Below, piece after piece: positions 22,099-41,444 of a stretch of DNA of 64,000 nt. Position numbers and translations under genes: made by a program. Within the stretch, counting starts at the first letter, position 1, and each line of letters begins with the position of its first letter. This stretch comes from Haematococcus lacustris (lineage: Eukaryota; Chlorophyta; Chlorophyceae; Chlamydomonadales; Haematococcaceae), in the NCBI GenBank assembly GCA_030144725.1, contig JASKMD010000005.1:6373212-6437211 (forward strand). The letters are read 5' to 3'. The notes below the pieces were generated by a model, which did not search any database, had not been told where the DNA came from, and saw only the letters and a list, made by a program, of their open reading frames with translations.

Positions 22099-23350
22099 AC
22101 TCGTGGCATGACTGGTCATCTGACCGCCCCGCCTTCTGCCACTATCAGGACCCGAGGTGTTGATTTGTAGGACATTGGGTGTACCCTTATGGACTACTAC
22201 GGTGGCACGCTACCTGCCGTTACTAACCAGCTTGTAGCCGTGCTGGCACTCCATGCCAGGGACAGGCACTCCTCCCCGCGGCACATCTTTCGAGAGCGCT
22301 ACACGCTCACCCTGTGTCCTGGTCCAGCCCCCTGCCCCATGTCAAACCAGTACTGCTCAGTGGGACGCCGTGCTTAACTATGCAACATTGATGCAGCATA
22401 AAAAGTGACTGGCCTATTGGCCGGCAACTGGAGGTGCAATGCTACAGGGTGGACAAAGTTTGTTGAGCTTGAGCGAATGCCAGCAGCGCCCCTGGGATTC
22501 TGCCACCTGCTGTGGCCCTGCCATTCACACTGCTGCCTGGCCTGCATGCACACCTGCTGCCTCCAGCCCTGCCTCCTGGCCCCATCACTCCAGGAGCGCC
22601 TGATTGACCTGACTGACCGGGCACTGCCTGCATGCTGGACCACCCACGCGTCCTGCTGACCACCGTCATGCTGGCCTGCAAGTCTTTGTTTGCACCAGTC
22701 GCCGCCCAGCACAAGGGCTCAGAGTAGGCCAGGTTCTTCAGCTTGGTCCAGCTGATGCCTTGGCTGCCAGGTGTCAAGTAATTCAAGCAGCTGATCCATG
22801 CAACCACTTCAGCTGTATGCTTCTGCTAATCATGGCAAAGGCCTGCACCTCTCCCACTCAGCGGTGACCCCTTTGACCACAGAACCCGGTGCATGCAACC
22901 AATTGCTGCATGCGAGACGCTACATGCGAGAAAGCTTGCAACTGCAGCGACATAGCAGTGAGCCTGTGTCACCATACTTGCACTGTGGATGTGCGCACGG
23001 CAACACAGGTCATGGACATGGGCAGTGCAGCAGTTGTGTGTCACTGTAGCCCAGAGCCAACGTGACAGCACACATCACCCTCGCTCAACAGCACACGACA
23101 AATCATTACTGCCAAACGCAGCAGCGGTATTTGCCGGGCATTACTTACGTTGGAGGCCTGTGCACCCTTCCTGGACCCATGCAGCTGACCAGTCATGTGT
23201 GTGACAACTAAGGAACGTCACATACTTGCCACTCATAGGCAAGGGGGTCCTACAGACTGTACGATGTGCCACATTGCATCCTGCAACTGTAACACAACAC
23301 AGTACTGCAGCACTTGCTTGTGCCCAGCTGAGGCAGCTCACGGAGGTTTA
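22099..23350. repeat. intergenic; flank modules
   Basis: No gene supported. About 22440-22795 is the module shared with 8.3-8.7 and 26.9-27.5 kb; about 22795-23045 is a shortened copy of the BTB 3'-flank module. About 23130-23180 repeats bits of the BTB exon 4 end, suggesting an additional broken fragment next to copy E. Confidence 0.55.
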
Positions 23351-25921
23351 CTATTCACAAGGCCTGTGCATGGCCTGGAAATTTGCTCTGATTGGTAGAC
23401 AGCCCTCGTCCAGGAATGGCTCAAGGTCTGCATCAGTGGTGATGCGGACACCAAGGAGTGATGAGGAGCCCAAACCATCGTTGACCCAGTAGACTGTAAT
23501 AATATAGCCCAATCTGTAGCCTTTAGTGATGACTTGTTTGATGGGTGAGCCATATGGCAGTTTAGCGCCCAGGGCATGGCCCTTGCACTCAGCATAGGTC
23601 ACCAGGTGTCCAAAGCAGCCCAGTGTAAAGCCAGGCTCATCCTTTGTGGCTTTGTTCAAGTTCAGGCACACCCGCCAGCCCGCCCCTGCAGAGTAGACTG
23701 GCTCTGACCAAACCATAGCTGCCAGGTCCTTGCTGGCCAGCAGTTCAACCAGCTGCTGCCGGGGCACATCCCAGCGGATGGTGGTGCGCTTCAGCAGGTC
23801 AACGGGATGGATCGGTTTGCGGGGTGCTTCAAACCAGGCGGGAGGGGACCTGCTCAACACCCCGGTCATGCCATACCCACAGCAGGCTGCCTGTGCCACT
23901 GAAGGTGTGGGTGCACAAGGGATGTCAAACCAGTCCAGTGCTGGCAGTCGACCTATGGCGTAGGCTGCACATGCACACAACAAGCCAGGCATGCAGTCAA
24001 GTCGAGGTCAGACAGCCTTCAACTTGCCCTCAACTTAAAGCGCACAGCACGATGGCAGCTGGTTAGCCTGTGGCACCCACCTGGGCTGAGATGTTGCACC
24101 CGCACCAGGCAGGACAGCTGCTGCTTCTGTTCCTTGGAACAGGCCTGACCTCCTGGCCCAGCCAACCACAGGCTGATCAGCTCCACCACGCTGTTCTCAC
24201 TGTCCACTGTCAACGCATCGCTGCCTGCCCACTGCTGCACTGCTGCAAAGGGCAGCTGCTGGAAGGTTGTCCTCAGCTGGGCGCTGGTGATGACGGCGTG
24301 GACATCCCCATACAAGCTCAAAATACGGCATAGCGCAAGCTCCTGCCACTTCTTGTGCTCAGGCAGCAGGGCACAGCTGTCAGGCAGGGTCTGCAGCACC
24401 AGCACCAGCTGCTCCCCTGGCAGCTGGGAGGGCGGCAGGTCAGCCAGCCTCTGTAGGCATGAGCTGGAGAGGGAGGAGAAGGCCCAGCGCTCAGCCACAC
24501 GGCACACCTGCACAGCACGTGCCTGAATGTGTATGCGTGGCAAAGGGTGCTCAGAAGTGTGTATGCGTGAAGTAGCAAGCAGCACGAATAGGGGTTGGCG
24601 AGCAAGGCGTAGAGCAGCAGCAAGCGGGTGAAGCACAGGTCACAGCTGAACTAGGCTCATGTGATGCACGATCAGGTGTCATGGCAGCACGGATAGGAAT
24701 TAGTGGACAAGGTTGTAAGCAGCAACCATGTTCGTGTCCCCATCACTGAATGTGAGACTTGGAATAGCTGCCTGGTGACGGATTAACTATGGATATGATT
24801 GGATGTGGATGGGAATGAGTACTGCAGGCACGTGTCATCATCATATGCAGCTATGGCACTGCAGGTCACCCCCGGGGCTGTGACAATGCTCTGTGACAAT
24901 GCAGCCCTTGCAGCTGGAGGCAAACGCTGAATGAATGCATACCCCAGGTGACTAGCCCTTGCAGCTCACTCCGCAATGTTAAATGTTGCTGGATACGATG
25001 TCCATGGTGTTCATTGTATGAGGGTGACCCTGACCCTGCCACACACCGTCTGTTTAAAGTCCTTACGTCTGGTTGAAAGTATATGGGTTTGCTGAACGCT
25101 GAGCACAATGCAACACCCATGCAGGCATTCCCACAACCACTGCAGGCCAAACCGCTCACCCTGGCCAGTGTCAAGGGGTCCTCCACCTCCTCAGCCAGCT
25201 TCCCCTTGTACATGCAGAGCACCACCAAGTGGGCGGCATCACACATTTCCAAGTTGTCAAAGGTCTCCTCCAGGCAGGGCAGCACAGCCTGGGCTTTGTC
25301 TGCCTCTTTCCAAGCCAGGGCCATCATGGCTTGACTGCATGCCTCAGCGCAATGCAGCTTTTCCCTGGCCTTGGCTTCTTTGCACACCTGCATCGCATAG
25401 CAGTGCCTAGCACCTGGAGGCCAATGTCCACGTCCTACGCCTCCTACTCCAACCATGCGGCCCTCACCCTCATTCTGCGCCCCCTTCTCCGCCTCCTTCT
25501 CGGCCTGCCCGCATTACCTGGGCAAGCTGGTGAACAGTGAGCCCCACAGGCAGGCCGCTAGCCTCGATAAAGTGCGCCACTGCGATGGCTGGCTGGAAAT
25601 CCGCAGCGCGCTGCGATTCGCCGTCAGCCCACCGCAGCACCTGGGTCCTAAAGTGTTCGCTGTGGGCACCCAGCACGGCGCGATGAACTCGTAGCCCGGC
25701 GGGAGGGGCCGCACCGGCTGGCTTGCCCGTAACGCGCAGGAGCAGAGTCGCGTCCGCCGGGTTGTGTCTTCCAAGAGCCAAGCGAAGGAGGGGTTAGCGG
25801 CGCTACGGAGAGGCTGCATCGCTTGCCCCGAGCGGGCATACGGTGGAGTAGCCTGAACCTTCCGAGTAGGTGCTACTACTGCTCCTACGCGCTTGATGAT
25901 CAGGGGATGCGCGTGCAGCAT
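23351..25921 (-). pseudogene. BTB-BACK-MATH gene copy E, 1-nt frameshift in exon 1
   Basis: Exons 2-4 are intact (25387-25160, 24507-24081, 23964-23351) and read through in phase. In exon 1 (25921-25518) one base is missing, relative to copy B, in the stretch that encodes LLEDKTLAD (27 nt here against 28), around 25760. Translation from the ancestral ATG at 25921 leaves frame. However, an ATG at 25781 lies in the correct downstream frame (MALGRHNPADATLLLRV) and would restore nearly the whole BTB domain minus its first strand. Called pseudogene by comparison with B; a shortened functional protein of 457 aa remains possible. Exon 4 is also more diverged (ends FQAMHRPCE). Confidence 0.65.
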
Positions 25922-28044
25922 CTTCGTGAGCTCCTCTTAGCGCACAAGCAGCAGCGGCACGGTGTTGGTCAAAACAACATATCTTTTTCACCACCTTGCT
26001 CTTTCCCGGGCAACTTATCCCATATCACACGGGACCGCGGTTCGCTCTAACAACTGTCTCCTGCTTCTGTTGCTGCTGATGGTTGTGTTTGGCTGGCAGG
26101 CTGCTGGTGCTGGTAGTGTCGGGCTGGCAGTCACTGGCACTGCTGCTAGGGTCGCTGCGCCACCACCCTGACCTTGCCTACGAAACTGCAGCCATTGGAG
26201 CTAGTCCGGCATACCCCTGGCACGGAGCACTCTCTCACCTTGGGCTGATGGCTCGGACAAGGACAGGGATGGCAGGAAAAGCACATGCGAGCATAGCCTT
26301 TGATGCTTCGGCTGCTGCTGCTGACGCCAATGTTCCTGAAACAGCCATTGCTGATCCTGGCCAGCCAGCCTTGTCTACATGTACTTAGAGCAGTCTCTGC
26401 AGTCGACTGGCCACAGCTGACTATTGACTATGCGCTGGCCACCCACTAGCTCGGCCTCGATTAGACTGATGGCACGACTGCGCATTTGACCGCCCCGCCT
26501 TCTGCCCTGTACAGCCTGCCTGTTTCACAGTCGCATTGACACCACCATGGCACTGAGCTCAAATCTTGGCACAGGTGGGAACCCCGATATTTGTTGGATC
26601 AAAAACATGTGTCGAAAGGTGTGCATTCTGACAAGTGTAAGCAAACCCCACCATATCTGGATTCTGAACGCTGCTACTAGTTGCCGTCCTGCTCTAGAGG
26701 GTTGAATCAGTAGTGCCTCTTTTGGCAACCTGATCAGTACATGATATAGTGCGCCGTGCTCAACCATGCAATGTGATGAATGCAGCTTGGTCATTGACTG
26801 GCCAGCAATGACGCTGCAAGGTGAGCAATGCTGCAGGGTGCAGGGAGTTTGGTGGTAAAGGCCATCCGGCTCATGCCAGCCTGTGACCCTTCCGCCGCTG
26901 TGACCCGGCCATCCACGCTGCTGCCTCCCTGCCCTGCCGCCAGGGGCCACAGCTGATGCATACCTGCTGCCTCCAGCCCTGCCGCCAGGGGCCACAGCTC
27001 CTGACTGACAAAGCACTGACCACCCACGCGCCATGCTGGCAACCGTCATGCTGGCCTGCAGGTCTTTGTTTTGTGATATAGGCCAGTGCAACAACAGAAC
27101 CCATCTCTCCTGCCAACCAGTGCGGCCATGTGCAACCCCGAACCCCCACATTGGCAAGCATTGTGTGCAGCTGGAGCGGCTGCTCACGGCTGTGATCCTG
27201 CCTGCTGCCTGGCCTGCATGCACACCTGCTGCCTCCAGCCCTGCCGCCTGACCCCATCATTCGAGCAGCACCAGGGGCCACAGCTCCTGACTGACCAAGC
27301 ACTGATGACCCACGCGCCCTGCTGGCCTTCATCATGCTGGCCTGCAGGTTTTTGTTTCAGCCAGTCGCCGCCCAGCACAAGGGCCCAGAGTAGGCCAGGT
27401 CCTCCAGCTTGGTCCAGCTGATGCCTTGACTGCCAGGTGTCAAGCAGGTCAAACAGCAACCATAACAGCTGTATGCTACTGCTAACCATGGCAAAGGCCT
27501 GCACCGCCCCCTCGAAAAGCGGGAGACCTCTGCCCACAGAACCCGGTGGGTGCAACCACTTGCTGCATAGATGGGTCGAAACACATCCCAGCAGATCAGT
27601 GCAATCCTGTATCATCAGGCGGATCCATGCTATCATGTGCGCAATCATGCAAGCAAAATGCCAGTGTGCTAATCATGGCGAAGGCCTGCAACTCTAGCGA
27701 CATAGCCAGCCCCCTTCTGGCAGCAAGCCTCTGTCACCACACGTGCACTTTGCATGTGCCCACGGCAACACAGGTCATGGACATGGGCAGTGCAGCAGCT
27801 GTCTGTCAATGAAACCTGTGCCAGTACCAGCCCAGTGCCAGCCCGTGTAGCCCAGTGCCAACGTGACGGCACACAACCACCCAGAGTGTGGGCTCAGCAG
27901 CACACAGCCCACCACTACTGCCAAACTCAGGAGCAGATGTGTTGCCGCCAACATAACTGCACATAATATCCATTAAATGTGGACTGAACAGCACAAAAGC
28001 CAACACAGGTGCCAAATGCAGCAGCTGTGTGTGCCTAGCACTAC
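25922..28044. repeat. intergenic; duplicated flanks and modules
   Basis: 25922-26230 duplicates the 5' flank of copy B (6726-7020). 26270-26410 is the flank normally upstream of a membrane-protein copy. 26875-27465 is the 8.3-kb type module with internal tandem copies (phrases around 26940 and 27230 repeat). 27460-27860 is the BTB 3'-flank module. No intact gene. Confidence 0.55.
26419..26520 (+). pseudogene. membrane-protein family copy 4, relic of 3' end
   Basis: Only the last roughly 15 codons and the 3' flank survive: ATTGACTATGCGCTGGCC followed by the family's C-terminal HQLGL region. Here CAG has become TAG in frame at about 26445. The downstream 60 bases match the 3' flank of copy 3 (22091-22145). 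The 5' neighbour is the same flank that precedes copies 2 and 3, so an internal deletion removed the body of the gene. Confidence 0.75.
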
Positions 28045-30568
28045 TTATGTACGAGCCCTGTGCACCACTTGAAATGCCGCGGTGATCTGCAGGCAGCCAT
28101 CCTCCAGGAATGGGTCAAGGTCTGCAGCTGTGGTCAGGCTCTCGCCCAGCAAGGAGGATGAACCCCAGCCCCGCAGGACCAATGCAGCTGACCAGTTATG
28201 GCCCAGACTGGTGCCTTCATTGATATTATCTTCTAAGTGTGTGCCATGGGTCAGTGGGGCGCCCAGGGCATGGCCCCCGCACTCAGCATAGGGCACCACA
28301 TGGCCATAGCAGCCCAGAGTGAAGCCAGGCTCATCCTCTGTGCCCTCGTCCAGGCTCAGGAACACCCTCCAGCCCACCCCTGCAGAGTAGACTGGCTCTG
28401 AGTAGACCTCGGCAGTCAGGTCCTTGCTGGCCAGCAGGTCAACCAGCTGCTGCCGGGGCACATCCCAGCGGATGGTGGTGCGCCGCAGCAGCTCAGCAGG
28501 TTGGAGCTGTTTGCGGAGTGCAGCAGACCAGGCGGGGAGAGGTATGTTTAGGACCCCCACCATGCACCCAAAGCTGGCTGCTTGTGCTACCACAGCAGTG
28601 AGTGCTTCAGGGATGTCAAACCAGTCCAGTGCGGGCAGTCGACCCAGGGCATAGGCTGCACATGCACACAACAAGCCAGAAATACAGCCAGGTGCCTGTA
28701 ACCTCAAAGAGCCCTGCCTAGCTCAGCCTGAACACGTAGCTCTATCGTAGCTGGTTACGATTTCATCAGACAGTGATGCTCACAGACAGATGCTGCCAGG
28801 CGAGGGTGCGGTGAGTACCTCTTATGCTCATAATCATCATACATCGGGTGGTCAAGGTTTAACTAGTGCTCTTATGCTCATGATAACCTTGATGCTCTTA
28901 TGCTCATGATAACCATCTAAGAGGTGAAGGTATGACCTGTGACACCCACCTGGGCTGAGGTGCTGCACCCGCACCAGGCAGGACACCTGCTGCTTCTGTT
29001 CCTTGGAGCAGGCCTGACCTCCCGGCCCGGCCATCCACAGGCTGATCAGCTCCACCACGCTGTTCTCACTGTCCACTGTCAACGCATCGCTGCCTGCCCA
29101 CTGCTGCACTGCTGCAAAGGGCAGCTGTTGGAAGGTTGTCCTCAGCTGGGCGCTGGTGATGACGGCGTGGACGTCCCCGTAGAGACTGACGACGAGGTTG
29201 TCGACACGCTCCTGCCATTTCCTGTGTTCAGGCAGCAGGGCACAGCTGTCAGGCAGCGTCTGCAGCACCAGCACCAGCTGCTCCGCTGCCAGCTGGGAGG
29301 GCGGGAGCTCAACCAGCTTCTGTAGGCATGAGCTGGAGAGGGAGGAGAAGGCCCAGCGCTCAGCCACATGGCACACCTGCACAGGCAGGCCAAAGGGTAC
29401 TCAGGAGTGTGTATGCGTGTATGCAGGCCAACGGCACCTGTGTAGGAATGAAGTAGCAAACAGCATGGATAGGGATTGGCGAGCAAGGCGTAGAGCAGCA
29501 GCAAGCAGGGGAAGCACAGGGTCATAGCTGAACCAGGTTCATGTCCCCCTTACTGTATGTGTGACTAGCATGCCTGGTGATGCATGAATGATAGTGAAGA
29601 CTGGAGGCAGATGTCATAATGCTATGCGGCTGTAATGCACTCATCGCACTGCAAGCCATCACCACCTGTGACTTAAAGCCCTTAATAAGTGTGAATGCCT
29701 GGTGATGCATGAATGATAGTGAAGACTGGTGGCAGATGTCATGATGCTATGCAGCCGTGATGCACTCATCGCACTGCAAGCTATGACCAGCTCTAGGACA
29801 ATGCAGCATTTGCAGCTTGGGGAAAACGCCGAGTGAATGCCTACCCCAGGTGCCTAGCCCTTGCAGCTCGCTCCAGCCCACACCACAGCACACAGTGACG
29901 CCCCTGGTGCTGCAGTCAGCTCACCCTGGCCAATGTCAGTGGGTCCTTCACCTCCTCAGCCAGCTCCCCCTCGTACATGCAGCGCACCACCAAGCGGGCG
30001 GCGTCACACTCAGCCTGGCTGTCAAACGTTTCCTCCAGACAAGGTGTAGGGAGCTGGCTGGGTTCAGGCTGCTCCACAACCTGGTCTACCAGGGCTTGGC
30101 TGCATGCCTCAGCGCAGCGCAAGTCATCTTGGACCTTAGCCTCTTTACATGCCTGCAATGCAGCCATGCATGGTGTTTGCATTGCTGTGCCTGTCACCAA
30201 GGTCAGTGTAGGTGGGTGCACCATGTCAAGCCCTCAAAACTCGGTCTGCAACATCTGACCAGTGCCCGCTGTTCCACCATCACCTGAGCTAGTTGGCTGG
30301 CAGTGAGTCCTGCAGGCAGACTCCCTGTCTTGGCAAAGTGCTGCACAACGGTCAAGGGCTGGGAGCTGACAGCGCCCTGCGGCCCGCTGCCTGCCCATCG
30401 CAGCAGCCTGGCCTTGAAGTACTCGCTGTGGGCGGCCAGCAAAGTGCGGTGCACGGGGAGCAAGATGGAATAGACAGCATCGACGGACTTGTCCGCTAAA
30501 CAGAGTTTGAGAGTGGCATCTGAGAGAGTGTCGTCGCCCCATAGCCAAGCAAACACCGGCCGCTTCAT
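28045..30568 (-). CDS. BTB-BACK-MATH-like protein, copy F (intact)
   Basis: Exons 30568-30284, 30152-29925, 29376-28950 and 28655-28045, total 1551 nt, 516 aa, phases consistent, no stops. Start MKRPVFAWLWGDDTLSDATL; BTB end DAARLVVRCMYEGELAEEV; BACK VAERWAFSSLSSSCLQKL and SENSVVELISLWMAGPGG; C-terminal MATH-like domain (VYSAGVGWRVFLSL, GFTLGCYG, DGCLQITAAFQVV). Closest to D in exon structure, with the same nine-residue deletion in exon 3. The intron between exons 2 and 3 holds a direct duplication (about 29560-29620 and 29695-29755). Inferred substrate adaptor of a CUL3 ubiquitin ligase. Confidence 0.83.
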
Positions 30569-30982
30569 GTACAGAAGAGGGAGGTAATGAACGGAGGTTA
30601 AAAAAAGCTCTGTTGCTGGACCATACTCTCTATCTGGTAACATCTCATCGTCTCAACAGGGTTGCCTGGTGCGCAATGGCACAAGGACAAGGATGCACAC
30701 AGCACTTGCACACTGGGGAGCTGTGTGTTTAGCTAAGCCTGTCTCCGATATTTGATGACATGTGCAACGTTCAGAGAACGACACCAGCCGCCCCTCACAC
30801 AGCTCAGATGGAAGAACGCATATGGCTGACCTGACCGCACAGCATGGGTTGGTCGAGTCTACTGAACACGTGCATCACGGTCTGGACACTGCGATGCTGC
30901 TGTGCGGTCCACAGCTTGTACCCTAGTGTTGCTGATGTATGGTATGTGCATACTGCTACGCACATAAGGCATGACAAGCTGA
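30569..30982. other. intergenic, no gene seen
   Basis: Boundary between the duplicated BTB block and the single-copy housekeeping block. No repeats shared with the left block were noticed and no coding sequence is supported. Confidence 0.5.
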
Positions 30983-32333
30983 TTAGAAAGGAAGCTTGAT
31001 CTCTGGCAGCTTGGGCAACTCGGGCATGGAGAACCCTGTGCCATTGCTCTCAGCCTTGGCAACAGCCTTCTTCACTGTGCCCTTCACTGTCCCCTTCACT
31101 GTGCCCTTTGCAGCAGCCTGCGAGCATGGACCCACCACACATACAGCCATGGTGGCACCATGCATGCCAAGGGTCAGCAAACAGTACCGCGGTCCATGTC
31201 ATCTGCACTACAGGGGTGACCAGCCATCTGCTACCTGCCCCAGCCATCATGTTGCTCAAGTCTGCACGCCAGTGCCCTTCTCGACCACCACCCATGGCAG
31301 ACAGATGTCGGCGCACCTTCTTAGCAGGGGCGCCAATCTTGTACACGGCCTTAGTGCCAGCGGGTGCCAGGTAGCCCTCGCCCTTCAGAGCCTCCTCAAA
31401 CCCAGCCCAGTTCTCTGAGTTCTGCCACAGGGCAAGAGCAACATGAGCAAGACATGCATGTAAATCACCCTGCCATCAGTAGGGACCCGCAAGCAAGGTG
31501 GGCACGAGGGGCGCTGGCAAGGTGGGCACGAGGGGCTGCATGCATACAGGCTGGCTTGTAGGTGCACGCACCCTGACGATTGCCCCAGACTGCTGGATCC
31601 ACTCTGTGAAGCCCTCGTCGACCTTGGAGGCAGCCAGGCCCAGGCCACCGATGGCACCGATGGCAACTGTGGACATTGTGAATCAGCTCATTACACATGA
31701 GTTCAGCAACTGGCATCTCTCAATGCTTGCATGTTGCCAAAGGCATACCTGGCAGTGCCAACAGCTGGGGGTCCAGCCCACCCTCGCTAGAGGACACTGA
31801 GCTGCTCGCGGCCTTCTTCTCCTCAGCAGCAGGTGAAGGGGCAGAGTTGGAGCCAGGGGTGCGGAATGCGCGCTCCTGCCTCACTGGTGGCGCATCATCG
31901 CTTTGGAACACCTGACGTGGCACCGCACTGGGCTAGCTAACACGTCGCACCAGCAAAATAATTGCGCCGTGGCTGGGTGCTTTGCGCTGCAGGTAGGATG
32001 TAACTTTACATAGGGCAGTGCACCTTCTTGAGCTGTGGCTGCTGAATGACCACGCCAGCCTGAACTGGGGCGGCAAGTAGCACTGCTGCGGCGATGGAGG
32101 CGAGAGCCACGGAGGCGTGCGAGACATTACCTGCAACATCGCAACGCAAGGCCCATCCTTAGCATAAAGGCAAGATTAGAAAAGTGCTTGGCTCCGATGA
32201 GCTCAACATGCCCCTTAATCCGCTGTTGGCTTTAATACACACCGCTGGATGCTGCGCACACCACTGGGCGAAGCCTTGCGGGAGCAACGGCCTTGACACC
32301 GCAAGCAGCAGTCTTGGCGCGCATAGTTGCCAT
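30983..32333 (-). CDS. thylakoid-targeted protein of unknown function
   Basis: Six exons: 32333-32243, 32130-32024, 31911-31749, 31666-31572, 31421-31317 and 31117-30983; 696 nt, 231 aa; GT-AG throughout. The N-terminus (MATMRAKTAACGVKA...) is rich in Ala/Arg/Lys/Val, like a chloroplast transit peptide. Next come a hydrophobic stretch (VALASIAAAVLLAAP) and an Ala-x-Ala-like site (APVQA), a typical thylakoid lumen signal. A Ser/Ala-rich linker follows, then a second hydrophobic helix (VAIGAIGGLGLAASK), a compact part (EGFTEWIQQSGAIV, GYLAPAGTKAVYKIGAPA), KGTV repeats and a Pro/Lys tail ending PEIKLPF. I do not recognise the family. Location in or across the thylakoid membrane is inferred from the signals. 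Confidence 0.7.
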
Positions 32334-32754
32334 CTTATCTCGCGGTGTCAGCTCCACACGACGAACCAGCGTCGCAAAACAACATCCTGAAATCTTTTTC
32401 GTCACCTTTGTTACACACATTCCATTCCAGGCAGGGACCTGGCTTGAGACTTGTGCGTAAAGCTTGTGGCTTGACTTAAAGCCACAATGAACCACGCGTT
32501 TCACGTTACAATAAGAATGAGAGAGCTGGTGGGTGTCGGCGTTTGGACAGTTAGCACGGAGCAAGGGGTGCGGACCAGCTCAGGGATGGCCGGGATCCAG
32601 CAACAGCAGCCCCTCAGGGAGCAGGCCTTCAATCTTAGCAAACCGCAGTCAGGGTCAGTGCCATCTCAGGGGTGTAGCTAAGCAAGTTGTGAACCTGGGC
32701 CTCAGGTCACGCCTCCCAGCCGTGATGTGGCTGTGACGAGACCTGCTTGCTTGC
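32334..32754. other. intergenic; eIF2B delta 3' flank
   Basis: No gene seen. TTACA at 32506-32510 reads TGTAA on the minus strand, about 245 nt past the eIF2B delta stop, and is a candidate poly(A) signal. Confidence 0.5.
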
Positions 32755-41035
<8,281 letters not shown>

Positions 41036-41444
41036 CGATGCGCAATTGATAGCGCAATAGGGAAAGAAAGTGCAGGAAATGTTGCGGCGCGGTTGGGATT
41101 GTCGGTTGCAATTGATATTGTGACATTGGAGGCCCACAACGGCTGCCTGCGGGTCCTAGGCATACTCAATGCTGTGCACCGCCTAAATATTACAAGTAAC
41201 TAACCTTAAGCTACGAAAGCACTGGTTGGCACGGATATGTAGAGATAGTGGCTGCATTTAGTGTACATCTAGTGTAACCTACGTGGATACAAGGGCCGGG
41301 ATAGTGTACTGTACTAGTGCCTACTGATTTGCAAGTCACATCTCAGGATGTTAAAAAAGCTACATTTTGAGTGTAGGACCGGGCTCGTCGACTAGCTTCG
41401 CTGCTTGCCCATCTGCAGACAAGCAAGAGTCGGCCAGGTCAAAC
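41036..41444. promoter_or_regulatory. divergent promoter region, eIF2B delta / NME7
   Basis: About 410 bp between the start codons of two head-to-head genes. It is clearly more A+T-rich than its surroundings. No TATA box or other defined site is claimed. Confidence 0.5.
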
